This document shows, piece after piece, positions 21,521 to 32,400 of a DNA stretch of 64,000 bases. The number at the start of each line of letters is the position of its first letter. The first letter of the stretch is position 1. A model generated the notes under the pieces. It was not told where the DNA came from. It ran no database searches and worked only from the letters and a program-made list of their open reading frames with translations. The DNA is taken from contig NC_064228.1 of the NCBI RefSeq assembly GCF_023101765.2, forward strand, positions 3,960,501-4,024,500, in the 5' to 3' direction. The translations under genes were made by a program, and so were the position numbers. Source of the DNA: Spodoptera frugiperda. Its lineage: Eukaryota; Arthropoda; Insecta; Lepidoptera; Noctuidae.

Positions 21521-23431
21521 TTATTTCGTATTCATAAAGCTAAAAATTGTACAAACCAATTTACTGAACGTGGGATAAAATTCCAAGATGGCGGACACAA
21601 ACAGTACTAGGAGAGTGACAACCCTACTGACGCTGCGTATTAGTGTTAGGGTTGTCGGAGGCGTGAGAGTCAGAGATTTTCTTAAAGATTTTACTTCATA
21701 CGTTGTTACTGTATCTTCAGGCGAAGTTACCTGAAAGAGAAAAGTTCATCTTAATTTTTTATTAATCAATAATTTATTATTATTAAGAGCCCATGAAAGA
21801 TCACCGTTTTTTTAAGGGTGGAAAATCATCCAATGAATTCTCCCGCCTTGGGCGAGGCGAGAGGGAGTGTCAGGTTTATCATATTTTTTGTTTATCTATA
21901 ATTTATTATTATCATTAACAGCCCATGAAAGTTTACCGCTTTTTTAAGGGTGGAAAGTCATCCAATGACTTTTCCCGCCTTGGGCGAGGTGAGAGGGTGT
22001 GTCAGACTCTTACTGACTAAAAACCACCCCGTTCCTACTTCTGCTTTTCGAGCCGGAGCCCCGGTAAACCCGCGAGGTAGGCCGCAGCTCCGGAAAATGT
22101 CACCGCTAGACTCTCATGGTCTTTCTGTATATTTGAGAAAAGCTCTACTAGTTTCAAATCACAACGGGGCTCTTATTCATGAATTCAACTGGCTGCGCGG
22201 TGACGTCAGGACTGTGAAGTTACACGAGTAAGCCATTAATTTGTATTATTTTATTATAAGCTATAATTTTAGCCCAAACAAATGAAATGTTTCGTTCAAT
22301 ATTTGTTATTTAAACACAAATACCTATTATATTACCAAAAATCCTACTCCAGGCTCAATATGATCAGGACCTTTACTGCACGGCTGGAAATTACATAATA
22401 CCAACACTATGTTACAATTATATCGTCACATAGTATGATAATAAATCTCCCGATCGATTTTGATTATGGTGGCCAGTCTGTCTAACTAGACTAGCCCACA
22501 ATGCAGGAGATATTATAGTACACAAGTATGTGCGCAAAAACAGGTGCACTGTCCGTTCTCTCAATCTCCAAACCTGATGGGCAGACCGACATGACTAGAG
22601 AGAGGTCAGGCGCAGGACCAACGGCTTTACGTGCTTTCCGAGGCACGTGAATGAAACACCGTGACTTCGAGCTAATAATGGTAATTTTACTCAGAAAATG
22701 CCATTATTACTTATTGACCGTCGCGGGAGTTGAAGCCGTGATACGTTGCACAGCAGTTCTGCGCCAACCGTGCAGTTGCCACAAATAAAAAAAATCACCC
22801 ATTCGCAAAAAAATATGTAAGGTATCATTGGATTATTCTCTCTTAAATAATCGCAGAATAAAACATTTTACACTTTATTCCTTTAAAATAAAGTATTATT
22901 TACCTGTTCACCAGTTTTCTCAGTAATCTCAGTGGGCGCTTCAGATTTGACATCAGCGTGTATCGGTTGTGCATGATTGGTCACTATGTGTAGCGCTCCA
23001 GCGGCGTCGCGCTTTATTCGATTCTGGAATTAAATTATTTATTTGATTAGTGTGTAGGGCTTTTCCACTTTCTCAGGGTATAATCAGTAGTGCTTTCAAA
23101 TTTTTTAGGAGATTGTAGCTTAAGTAGCAGCAGTAGTAGCGTGATATTCGCCGCGTCGTGTGTCTCGGAATGCTGCTCATGAATATGAGTCTCTAGCATG
23201 GCTTGAAACTGGTTGAATTCTTTATACAGTTAAGAGAGTAAGCCTATAACATAATAATTGATGTAGCTTAAATTATTATTCCTTTATTTTGTTATTCTTT
23301 AACAAATAACTAGACTGACTTTACAAAGGAAGTTAAGATTCAAAATAATATTATTATAGTCTTACCGTTTCATCGATATGCGCAAAAACGGAGCAAACGA
23401 TAAAAAATAAAACCGAAACACAGAACTTCAT
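21521..23431 (-). CDS. Orphan secreted/membrane gene 2, 131 aa
   Basis: Exons 23366-23431, 22904-23023 and 21521-21730, all joined in phase 0. Exon 1 encodes MKFCVSVLFFIVCSVFA plus HIDET, a signal peptide, ending at GTAAGA. Exon 2 (40 codons, after TTTAATTCCAG) starts NRIKRDAAG, with an RIKR site that could be a proprotein cleavage site. Exon 3 (after TCTCTTTCAG) encodes VTSPEDTVTTYEVK, a Thr-rich stretch, then a hydrophobic segment (RVVTLLVLFVSAILEF) near the C-terminus, and ends NTK-stop. The TAA stop lies inside an AATAAA word (21520-21525 complement), so the 3' UTR may be extremely short. No family is recognised. It is divergent from gene 3, with 262 bp between start codons. Confidence 0.75.
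21757..22060. repeat. Local duplication including family A SINE tails
   Basis: TAATTTATTATTAT..CCCATGAAAG followed by the family A tail occurs twice, with the second copy starting near 21897, diverged by several substitutions. This looks like a tandem duplication inside intron 2 of gene 2. Confidence 0.65.
21806..21873 (-). mobile_element. SINE-like family A, tail fragment
   Basis: The T-run through GAGAGGGAGTGTCAG is present; the match stops at the hairpin. Confidence 0.75.
21940..22094 (-). mobile_element. SINE-like family A, full length
   Basis: A complete reversed copy ending CCGCAGCTCCGGA. Overlapping short ORFs are repeat-derived. Confidence 0.85.
22441..22715 (+). repeat. Dispersed repeat family E, copy 2
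   Basis: Collinear with 12541-12815 over its whole length. Confidence 0.75.
22733..22785 (-). repeat. Family D SINE fragment
   Basis: CGTTGCACAGCAG and CAACCGTGCAGT correspond to the tRNA-like head of family D in reverse. Confidence 0.45.
23110..23215 (-). repeat. MITE family L fragment in gene 2 intron 1
   Basis: GAATGCTGCTCATGAATATG and AGCATGGCTTGAAACT are the reverse complement of the loop of the palindrome at 48343-48488 (about 55 of 60 positions). Confidence 0.6.
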
Positions 23432-23693
23432 TCTTTCCTCATTGTTCGTTGAAAATTCTCACAATGACATAATGAAAATTGATCGTTTTCGAATTTTTAT
23501 TACGAACGCGAGGCGATACATAAAAACTACATAATATAATATTATAACTTTATCAAACCTACTAACTATAAATAAATAATAAATCTTTCATTTTATATTT
23601 CCTATTTTTTATTTTATTTTTTTCGTTTCCTTTAATATTCGTAACGCATTTGCCATAGGGAATGTTTTGAAAGAGTTACGAAAGGAATCGACG

Positions 23694-26600
23694 ATGCCTA
23701 AAATTTTGTCTTTATTACTGTTCGTATTTATTGTATTCATTTGCCACGGGCGAGGACACAGTTTCGCTGTTGTAAGTTACTTTTTATAATTTATAATTAT
23801 TTAAAATAAATAAGACTGCTCGAGGGTGGTGGCTGGGCAATGTGTAGCGGGTCTGATTCCCGCACGGACCAACTTTTTAGAGGGCATTTGACTTTTGGTA
23901 GACGATTCTTTATACAGTTAAATACTATCAACTACAAATTGCCAATAGAAAACAGTTTTAGTCTAATCTTCCGCTAACGTCGGTTTCGTAACCGTCGTTT
24001 CTCTATGCCTTTTCTCTGTTTACGCTGCAAATTATTATTAGATGTTTATACATCTTTGATTTTCTTGTATTCATCGCCATTTTATATTATTAGGTTCAAA
24101 TTATTTTATTTTATTTGGTACTTATCGTGTTTATATCTTTAGCTAATTTTAAATCCGCAAAAGGCAGCATTATCATTTCAGAATTCTCATATACCTTTAG
24201 TTTTGCCTGAGTCAATATCCCTATTATACGTTTGCTCCGTAAAATATAAACAAATTAGTTTCGACATCTACTAACCATAATATGCCTGTTCCTTATAAAC
24301 ATAGAAAATAATGATTAATGCGTGCCATAGATAAAGTGGTGCTAGGCTCGTGTCCCGGTAAATTTAGAGTGCCCCCGGGAAATCAGGAGGTCGGTGGGCT
24401 TATAATAACAGGACCCCGGGACTTTAGAGAGGTGGCAACAGCTGATATTTATAGCTTTGATTATAAACCGGGATCGACGGTGATAATGGCATTTTAAATG
24501 TGTGGGTACAGAACCACACATGTTTAGACTACCTAGTGGATTTACCGAGACTCGGGGCTCAGGCTCGAAAAGCAGGAGTAGGAACGGGGTGGTTTTTAGT
24601 AGACGTAAATTGTATAGCGGTATTTCGTGCCGTAATGTGCACCTCTGCCTACCCCTTCGGGGGTAAAAAGTGTGACGTTTTAGTTCAAAATCGACACAAA
24701 ATACTGCAAAATATATTCGCTTACACAAACGAGCTACAAGTTGCTTTATATTTATAAAGAATGGGTAATAAGCTTCTTAGAAAGTAACTACTTTCAGAAC
24801 ACCATGTGTGGAGTTCTCATGTAGACTAGACTGTATCGTGAGAACATTCACAACTGACCAACACTATGTCTTATTTATCTTTGACTAGCTTTAGCTCGCA
24901 ACTTTGTCTGTACTTTCTTTGTATGTAAACTCAGTACATTTATTAGGGTGCTTTTTATCGCCAGAGATGTGCTAGTAGTTATGCTATGAAGATGTAATAG
25001 CTAAGCTGTGAAACTATGTGACCGTTTCCACTGGTACTAAGCTATGTAGTGAGCGAGGAAGATTCACAGCTAGAGCACGCATCTTTCCATATAAAGAATA
25101 TAGCTTAGCTGAGTCCGTTTCCACCAGTGCTAAGCTATGTGTAGCAATGAATATGATTGGTGGAAGCCAAACGCTGCTTAAACTTTCTTCGTGTGAGAAG
25201 AGGCCTTTGGTCAGCAGCGGCCACTTATAGGCTGTTGATGTGATGAGAATTTCAATAGTATGATAAAATGTAATAGACAGACAGATGGACAGTTTTACTA
25301 AAACTAGCTGAATGCAGGTGGTGTTATTCTTAACAGAAAATTGCCGTCTTTGTGTCTATTTCTCAGAAATAACATAATGTCACTATTTTACTTTGCACGT
25401 GCAGCGTAATATAACAGAATATCATGCTTAGTATTTTTTAAAAAGGTAGAAAATAGTTAATTTGGTTAAAAAATCTGATTGTCATAGTGAAAACATTAGG
25501 TTTATAGGTGCTTTTCCATTATTCGGGGTAATAATATCCTTTTTTGCGTGAGGAGAATCATCCAATTTCTTCTCCCACCTTGGGCGAAGCGAGAGCGATA
25601 TCAAACTCTCAATGACTAAAAACCACCCCATTCCTACATCTGCTTTTCGAGCCAGAGCCCTGGTAAACCCGCTAGGTAGTCCGCAGCTCCGGATCAAGTA
25701 TCAGCCCTACTGGGCCCCATCTGTGGTGGTCTGATGACAATATTATGCTTTCCATTTTAGTTTCAAATTATAGTTTTAAACTACATACCTAGCTACATAA
25801 TACCAATCGTGAATACGTGTATCTATACATTATAAATAGGTGCTGGATCGATACATTGTATCCGTAATGAATGCATTAGCACTATTAGCAGCCAATCAAG
25901 GACAAATAATATGTATTACTAGCTTCTGCCCGCAGATTCGTCCGCGTTCTCGTAGAATAAAAAGCAGCCTATGTGTTTTTCCAGACCATAATCTATCCCT
26001 GTTTTAAATTTCATTCCGTTCCTTCAATCGTTTTGATGTGATTTCGTATTTATAATAGTTTTATTATTAGTAAGATAGTAGGATTAGTAGATATACCGCA
26101 GTCGATTTATCGAAATTATTTTAAGTGTAGGAAAGCCATGCTCGCCGCAAGAATAGCGGTAGGTTAGGTGGTAGGTGGCTAATGTTCCCAATCCCCAATT
26201 CCCCAACAACCCTTAAATTCTTAACCCCCAAAAGACCAGCAACGCACTTGTAACGCCTCTGGTGTTTCAAGTGTCCATGGCTGTTGAAGGCAAATCCTCC
26301 GCTAACGTCGGTCACCGGTGACCACCACGGAGTTCAATGTGTTAAGGAGTGGGAGCAAATACGTCATTTCTACGTAGGTATAAAATGTAGAAGTGACTAT
26401 TATTTTAATGTATGTAACTTTTTAATTTCAGCCGCAACCCGTCTATGGCACCAATTTAAACAAACAATCTGTTAGTAGTTGTTGATTCTCAAGTAATTGC
26501 TTTATATCTGTAAGTATTATGAATAATAATTAAATTGAAATCATTACAGAATCAGTTAATAAGCGATGCGGATCTCCAATCAGCATTGATGCCCCAAGAA

Positions 26601-27352
26601 TTGAATCCAGCATACGTTCCTGAAAAGGTATGGTATTTAATTATTTACTACTACTAGTTATAGATCTTATGACGTTGTGGTGGCCCGGTGGTTTAAAACC
26701 GCTTCTCATGCATGAGAGTGCGAATTCGAAACCTACCAATTACTAATGTGACTTTTTTATGGTTATATGTACTTTCTAAGGTTATTTAGACACCACTGAT
26801 AAACGGTGAAGGAAAACATCGTGAGGAAACCTGGGCAAGCAAGCAAGCGTATTGAGCAAGCGTAATTATTGCTGAAACATTCTCTGTATGAGAAGAGGTA
26901 ATGGAAAACAAGTTTTCTTTATAACTTTGAGCTGATTAGCTCAGTTGTTTTTGTGCTAAAGAGTAATTCCTTTTGCAAACAAAAATTAGTACATCAACTA
27001 GTGAATTCCCGATACGGGCGGCTGGAAGCGACTAGCGTCCAGCGGTTCCTTGCGACCTTAATTAATTAAGTCATTACAAACGATCACATTTTCGATATAC
27101 CTCGATAAGTACTTCTCCTAGCAAAGTTCCAAAATATTTTGATTTCAGTTATTTCAGGATGCACCATGGCGCGCTGTCTTCCCCCTCGGGCGACTGCGAC
27201 GCGACATCGAAGTCGTGGAGAACGCACAGGCGCCTGCGACCGTGTCGCATAGTCTGAAAGTGTATAGTCGCATGGCCACGTGCATCGCGCTAGCAATCGC
27301 AGCGATTGTCGAGATTATTTTGTATGTAATCGAGTTTTATACTGTCAGTTGA
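23694..27352 (+). CDS. Orphan secreted/membrane gene 3, 129 aa
   Basis: Four exons, all phase 0: 23694-23771, 26432-26470, 26550-26627, 27158-27352. Exon 1 starts ATGCCTAAAATT and encodes a signal peptide (MPKILSLLLFVFIVFICHG) before GTAAGT. Exon 2 is a 13-codon micro-exon (PQPVYGTNLNKQS) between TTAATTTCAG and GTTAGT. Exon 3 encodes NQLISDADLQSALMPQEL and more, between CATTACAG and GTATGG. Exon 4 (after GTTATTTCAG) encodes DAPWRAVFPLGRLRRDIEVV, then a predicted transmembrane helix (ATCIALAIAAIVEIILYVIE) and a 7-residue tail. GRLRRD could be a processing site. This is the same layout as gene 2 (signal peptide, short polar region, C-terminal hydrophobic helix), with no clear sequence identity. 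The function is unknown. The micro-exon is the least certain part. Confidence 0.72.
23822..23870 (+). repeat. Family D tRNA-like head fragment
   Basis: GGTGGCTGGGCAATGTGTAG and GGGTCTGATTCCCGCAC resemble the A and B boxes of family D. It lies in gene 3 intron 1, 50 bp after exon 1. Too short and unpaired to be a tRNA gene. Confidence 0.5.
24525..24600 (+). mobile_element. SINE-like family A, head fragment
   Basis: GACTACCTAGTGGATTTACC to GGAACGGGGTGGTTTTTAGT, where it joins a family C fragment. Confidence 0.7.
24601..24675 (+). repeat. Family C SINE, 3' fragment
   Basis: TTGTATAGCGGTATTTCGTG, TAATGTGCACCTCTGCCTAC and CCCCTTCGGGGGTAAAA match the family C tail. Confidence 0.65.
25015..25175. 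repeat. Dispersed repeat family H, copy 2
   Basis: Contains GTTTCCACTGGTACTAAGC and GTTTCCACCAGTGCTAAGC, two direct copies ~95 bp apart, plus GCACGCATCTTTCCATATA as at 11712. Confidence 0.65.
25540..25733 (-). mobile_element. SINE-like family A with 5' extension
   Basis: A full reversed copy (25540-25692) is followed by 40 bp (CCCTACTGGGCCCCATCTGT, GGTGGTCTGATGA) that also precede the head at 60064. Some copies therefore carry a shared upstream segment, which matches the end of the GC-rich fragment at 2831-3015. Confidence 0.8.
25915..26060 (+). repeat. Dispersed repeat family M, copy 2
   Basis: ACTAGCTTCTGCCCGCAGAT, TCGTCCGCG, AAGCAGCCTATGTG and TCAATCGTTTTGATGTGATT; a common type of moth dispersed repeat. 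Confidence 0.6.
26127..26283 (+). repeat. Family B repeat
   Basis: AAGCCATGCTCGCCGC, CCCCAACAACCCTTAAATTC, GCAACGCACTTGTAACGCC and TGTTTCAAGTGTCCATGG. Confidence 0.65.
26283..26405. repeat. Family I repeat with GTCACCGGTGAC palindrome, joined to family J
   Basis: GAAGGCAAATCCTCCGCTAA, CGTCGGTCACCGGTGACC and TTCAATGTGTTAA also occur at 39650-39735, and in reverse decayed form at about 60490-60545. It continues into a family J piece (GAGTGGGAGCAAATACGTC). It ends 27 bp before exon 2 of gene 3. Confidence 0.65.
26672..26905 (+). mobile_element. tRNA-derived SINE family F
   Basis: Head with a box A-like TGGCCCGGTGG and box B-like GAATTCGAAACC, then a body (GGTGAAGGAAAACATCGTGA, CATTCTCTGTATGAGAAGAG). 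It lies in gene 3 intron 3. Confidence 0.7.
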
Positions 27353-27440
27353 ATATATTGATGATTGAATACATTTTATCTGTCTGTGTTTTATTTTATC
27401 CTTTTGTTAATCGTAAGTTAGTTATGAAGTTACCTACCTA

Positions 27441-27545
27441 GAGCTGCCTAGCAGGTTTAAAAGCTAGATAAGGAACGGGATGGTATTTAGTCAGTAAGAG
27501 TCTGACACTCCCTCTCGCCTTGCCCAAAGCAGGAGAAGTCATTAG
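27441..27545 (+). mobile_element. SINE-like family A, internally deleted
   Basis: The head is shortened; the hairpin and second stem are intact (GTCAGTAAGAGTCTGACACT). Confidence 0.75.
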
Positions 27546-27683
27546 CCCAGCACATCGCCAGTATTGGCGACGACGACCACGTTTTATTTTACCCTGTGAA
27601 TTCCACTCTTACAATGACAATAATATAACAATAAAAAAATAATGTTATTAAGATCCTCAGATTTTACTACATAGTTCATTACA

Positions 27684-27839
27684 TTCGGCGCTGCGGACTA
27701 CCTAGCGGGTTTACCAGAGCCCTGGCATGAAAAGCAGGAGTAGGAACGAGGTGGTTTTTAGTCAGTAAGAGTCTGACACTCCCTCCCGCCTCACTCAAGA
27801 CGGGAAAACCCATTGGATGATTGTCCGCCCTTAAAAAAA
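27684..27839 (+). mobile_element. SINE-like family A with 15-bp target-site duplication
   Basis: Complete forward copy with an A-tail, flanked by ACATAGTTCATTACA (27669-27683) and ACATAGTTTATCACA (27840-27854), 13 of 15 identical. This is the clearest evidence that family A moves by target-primed retroposition. Confidence 0.9.
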
Positions 27840-27855
27840 ACATAGTTTATCACAG

Positions 27856-28486
27856 GTCGACGTAATAAAAACATGTCAATAATATTTGCATGAAATCTAA
27901 ACGTGGCACTGAATCGACATGATAGCCCCGTCCTGTAATATCGATCGTGAAGCGCTGTTCATGAAATATTCAGCGTTCCAGCGAATGGCATCGTGCAATC
28001 TGTCTCTGTATGAATTAACTAGTATTGCATTGTATTAGCTTGAATCGATCGATACACAGTCAACACAAGTCTATTTTGTTTGACTTTAAGATACCATTTA
28101 CATAAAAAGTGACTTGTAATTCGATGTATTCCTCTCGGGAGGTGATAATACAACTAATTTCCTACAAAGAAAGACTTCAGGTACCTGGTCCGAAAGTGGA
28201 TAGTTTCTGAGATAGGTATACCACATTTTTGGTATTGGTTGGTTTATAAAAACAGCAGTAAATAAAAAAAGTTTATTATTTAAATTGAAATATGTTACTT
28301 ATGTTTAACATTTAAATTATATCGATAAGTAAGCTTTTAATATCGGAACATCACTAGAGAAAATACAAGCGATAAAGCAACTCGTCAAACAAATGTCAAC
28401 CTTAATACGATAGCAATACTGCGTAATTGAATGCATATAAGATAGTGACATCTAGCGTCGAGTAGCTGAACCTATTACTGAAATTA
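27856..28486. other. AT-rich flank of the telomere-like array
   Basis: No gene recognised. Confidence 0.4.
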
Positions 28487-29105
28487 TGTTTAGGTTAGGT
28501 TTGGGTTAGGTTTGGGTTAGGTTTAGGTTAGGTTTAGGTTAGGTTTAGGTTAGGTTTAGGTTAGGTTTAGGTTAGGTTTAGGTTAGGTTTAGGTTAGGTT
28601 TAGGTTAGGTTTAGGTTAGGTTTAGGTTAGGTTTAGGTTAGGTTTAGGTTAGGTTTAGGTTAGGTTTAGGTTAGGTTTAGGTTAGGTTTAGGTTAGGTTT
28701 AGGTTAGGTTTAGGTTAGGTTTAGGTTAGGTTTAGGTTAGGTTTAGGTTAGGTTTAGGTTAGGTTTAGGTTAGGTTTAGGTTAGGTTTAGGTTAGGTTTA
28801 GGTTAGGTTTAGGTTAGGTTTAGGTTAGGTTTAGGTTAGGTTTAGGTTAGGTTTAGGTTAGGTTTAGGTTAGGTTTAGGTTAGGTTTAGGTTAGGTTTAG
28901 GTTAGGTTTAGGTTAGGTTTAGGTTAGGTTTAGGTTAGGTTTAGGTTAGGTTTAGGTTAGGTTTAGGTTAGGTTTAGGTTAGGTTTAGGTTAGGTTTAGG
29001 TTAGGTTTAGGTTAGGTTTAGGTTAGGTTTAGGTTAGGTTTAGGTTAGGTTTAGGTTAGGTTTAGGTTAGGTTTAGGTTAGGTTTAGGTTAGGTTTAGGT
29101 TAGGT
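28487..29105 (+). repeat. Telomere-like satellite, left part (TTAGGTTTAGG)n
   Basis: About 55 tandem copies of an 11-bp unit, TTAGG plus TTTAGG. The first few units at the outer edge read TTTGGGTTAGG. The units are almost perfectly uniform. The G-rich strand is the plus strand, so the repeat points rightward. TTAGG is the standard insect telomere repeat; the 11-bp form is a derived variant. Confidence 0.95.
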
Positions 29106-29161
29106 TTTTTTTTTTTTTTTTTTTTTTATATTATACAGCAGGAGGGAAAATCCTCATGGAG

Positions 29162-29215
29162 ACTCACACCTCCCCACTAGTAGAGAGGTGTGAGTACTGC
29201 CGGACTCTTACCGGC
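29162..29215 (-). other. Two 3' UTR hairpins of the TRAS-like element
   Basis: On the sense strand: GCCGG-TAAGAGT-CCGGC (plus-strand positions 29199-29215), then ACTCACACCTC with its exact complement (29162-29172 and 29185-29195). GGTTTTTAG precedes the first hairpin. The same arrangement occurs in every full-length family A SINE, with the same TAAGAGT loop. Likely an RNA signal for the element's reverse transcriptase (inference). Confidence 0.8.
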
Positions 29216-29437
29216 TAAAAACCCTCCTGCTGTTTCCGAAACCCCTGACATGGTCAAGGCCTGTGTTTACATAAATAACATTTTTAACATTTCTTTCTTT
29301 ACAAAGTATCAGATATCAGAGTAAGTAACAAAGTAGTTCTTTCTTAACAATTGATATTAAATTACTAGTGTTATTTGATTATATTATAATTATTTGTTAT
29401 CACAATCAGAATAATTATGTCTTAAGTACATTTTTTG

Positions 29438-32400
29438 CTATGTTTTGTTTTTTGCAATTACTTGACTGATGACATGTTTACAGAAGTCAAGTACTACATT
29501 TCTCGTCTTGGCCTTCTTCATATGCTCGTGAATATCTTGTGGACTAAACTTCTCTCCTTCCAGGCGCTGTTCGACCTCATGTCTGGCACGCGCGTACACC
29601 GGACACGCGAATATCACGTGCGGGACAGTCTCCTCCACGGCGGAGTCGCAGAGACACGATGGATTCCCCCGAAGCTTGAAACGATACAAGTATTCGGAGA
29701 ATCCACCGTGCCCGGTGAACAGCTGGGTGGTGATGCTGCTGGTCTCAATTTTCCTTACAGTGCTATACGCCGCGGCTGCACTGGGGAAGAATATCTTGGT
29801 GATTGAGGCGGTGTCACCGGATTTATACCTCGCGTCCCACTCGCTGATCGTGTCCATACGGATTCTCCCTTTGACGAATGAGACGGGGCATCGGTCATAA
29901 TCCGGCCTCCTCTTCGATCGCAGCGCTGCTTCCTTCGCCAGGTAGTCGGCCCTTTCATTTCCCTCCAAACCTGCATGGGCTTTTATCCAGAACAAGGAGA
30001 CTCTTTTATTCTGGGAGGCGCAGTGGCGGAGGGCATTTCTTGTTTCCACTGCCAGAGGATGGGGGGAGGTAGGGTTGGCGACAGTTTGCAGCGCCGCCAT
30101 CGAGTCACTGAATATGCCGAACGTGGTTTTTTCGCTGTTGAGCGCCTCCCCGGCTGCTCTCTGTAGTGCCAACAGTTCTGCCTGGTAGACGGTGCAGTAG
30201 GACGGCAGTACAAGTTTTTTCGACTTAATTTCGGTGGCACTATCCCACAAAGATAGCGCCGCGCCGACTTTGCCCTCGATCTTGCTGCCGTCCGTGAAGA
30301 TTCTCACGTCGTAGTTAAAGGCGTGGTTATTATATTGTTCCTCGTCTACCAGGTTACTGAACTCTATAGTTGTCTGTTCGGCTGGGTGGGGGAAGTCTAT
30401 CGCACTTGTCATTGTTTCTATGTCCCGATCCCCTAATGCTGAATGGGGCAACCCCCTCTTTGCTTCGTACAGTAAAGCAGCTTCACGCACTCGAAGATCG
30501 AGGGGAGTATCCCCGCCAGCAAGAGGGCCGAGTGCAGGGAGACCGTGCGATGGGCTCTGCAGAGCTTCTGAGCGAAGCCTCTTTGTACCACGTTCAGCTG
30601 TTTTCTTATCCCCAGTTTGTTCACGGCTGGCGCCCATGCACTCGCGGCGTACAGCACTATAGGTTCGACGACGGCGGTGTAGATCGAACGCACGACCTCT
30701 GGGTGCAGTCCCCAACTCACACGTGCAGATCTGGCAAGGTGCTTGTAAATAGCAATTGCTTTTTTACATGCGCCGGCAACGTGAGAGTTGAAGGTGAGGC
30801 CTGCGTCTATCGTCAGTCCCAGTATCTTTACTTCCTTCGACATGCCAATGTCGATCCCGCCCATTGTCAGGCGAGGAGTGTCATACTTTAGCTTGCGTGT
30901 AATGACCATGGCACTGGTTTTGTGTGGCGCAAATTTGAGCTTATTTTTGACACCCCACGCACGCACATGCTCGAGAGCGGCATTGGCCTGTTGCTCTATC
31001 TCCAAGGCTGTGCCACCGTCGAATAGCATCACCACATCGTCCGCGAAGGCTTGGCAGTAATCGCCTCTAGCCTCCAGCTGCTTCAAGAGCGGGTCTAGAA
31101 GAAGGTTCCACAGGATGGGACCACCAATCGAGCCTTGGACACACCCTTTCGAGGTTTTGCGTCTATTCTCCGCCCCCGCATACCTGACTATTACCTCCCT
31201 GTCACTCAGGTAACTATCTATTACTCGCCTCAAGTTGATCGGACACTTTTCCTCTGCCAAACGGACTTTGATCGCCGGCCACCATGCGCTGTCGAAGGCT
31301 CCCTCTATATCCAACGACACAAGAACGATAATTTTCTTACTCTGCAGCTTGGCGCGGATATTCTTCACTAAGGTGAAGAGGGAGTCCTCAGTGCTTCTTT
31401 GGGGCATGAATCCGTATTGGCGAGTACTAATCCTCGGCAATAGGTGGAATTTGAGACGAGCAACTAACATCTTTTCAAATACTTTTCCCAAGACAGGCAG
31501 GAGCCCAATCGGCCTGTAAGACTTGGGTACGGTATACTTGTCTTTGCCTGGCTTTCTCAGCACAACCACCGTTGCCTCCTTCCAGGTTTTCGGGAAGTGG
31601 TGGTAGGCCAAGCATCGATTTATGAGTGACAAGAAGTAGCCAGGGTTGCAGTTTATAGCTCGAGAGCAAATGTCTGCGGTGAAGCCGTCGGCTCCCGGTG
31701 CTTTCTTCGGGTTGAACGACGATATCGACCTCTGGAGCTCGCTTAAGGTAAACGGTGGGTCATGCTGCTCACCATCACCACACGCGTTTACTAATTTTGC
31801 CAGTTGTCGAGTTCGGCAATGGTCTGAGTCGTCGTCGTCCTCGCGATCCTCCGGGTAAAAAGTCTCGGCCAGTAGTTCCACCGAGCCCCCCGCATCCAGG
31901 ACTTGATCTTCTTTGTGCAGGAGCACATCCTCTTCTCTTTTTTCTGTCATCCTCATTACCCGGTAGATTCCCTCCCAGACCCCCTCCCTGCTCTGCTTCC
32001 CGCAAAACTCCTTCCAGCTCTCCGTCTGTGCATTTTTGACCGCCTTCATATAATTTTCTTTTTGTTCCAGGTACAGGCTGACGACCAACGCTCTCCGCAC
32101 CGGCGCTGCGTTCCTGATCCTGCGTCTGCTGGTGGCTACGCGCTTCTTCATCTCGGCGAGCTCCTCAGTCCACCACGGAATGGTGAGTCTCTTTTTAGTC
32201 TTCTTTATTGGCATGGTTTCCGAACATACTGAAGTGATGGCTTTTGTATATTTATTTATTTCATTGTCTATTTCCTCAATGCTGTTTAAAGTTTTAATAT
32301 TTTCTTCATTTAATTGTTTTTCTGTCATGATTTGGGTCAGCTTCTCACGAAACTGGCTCCATTTGGCTTTTCGACTGTTATAAATCCTAGTGGTTCTTTG

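Noticed and set aside
23822..23870. Functional tRNA in gene 3 intron
   Set aside because: Only box-like pieces without a full cloverleaf; matches the family D SINE head.
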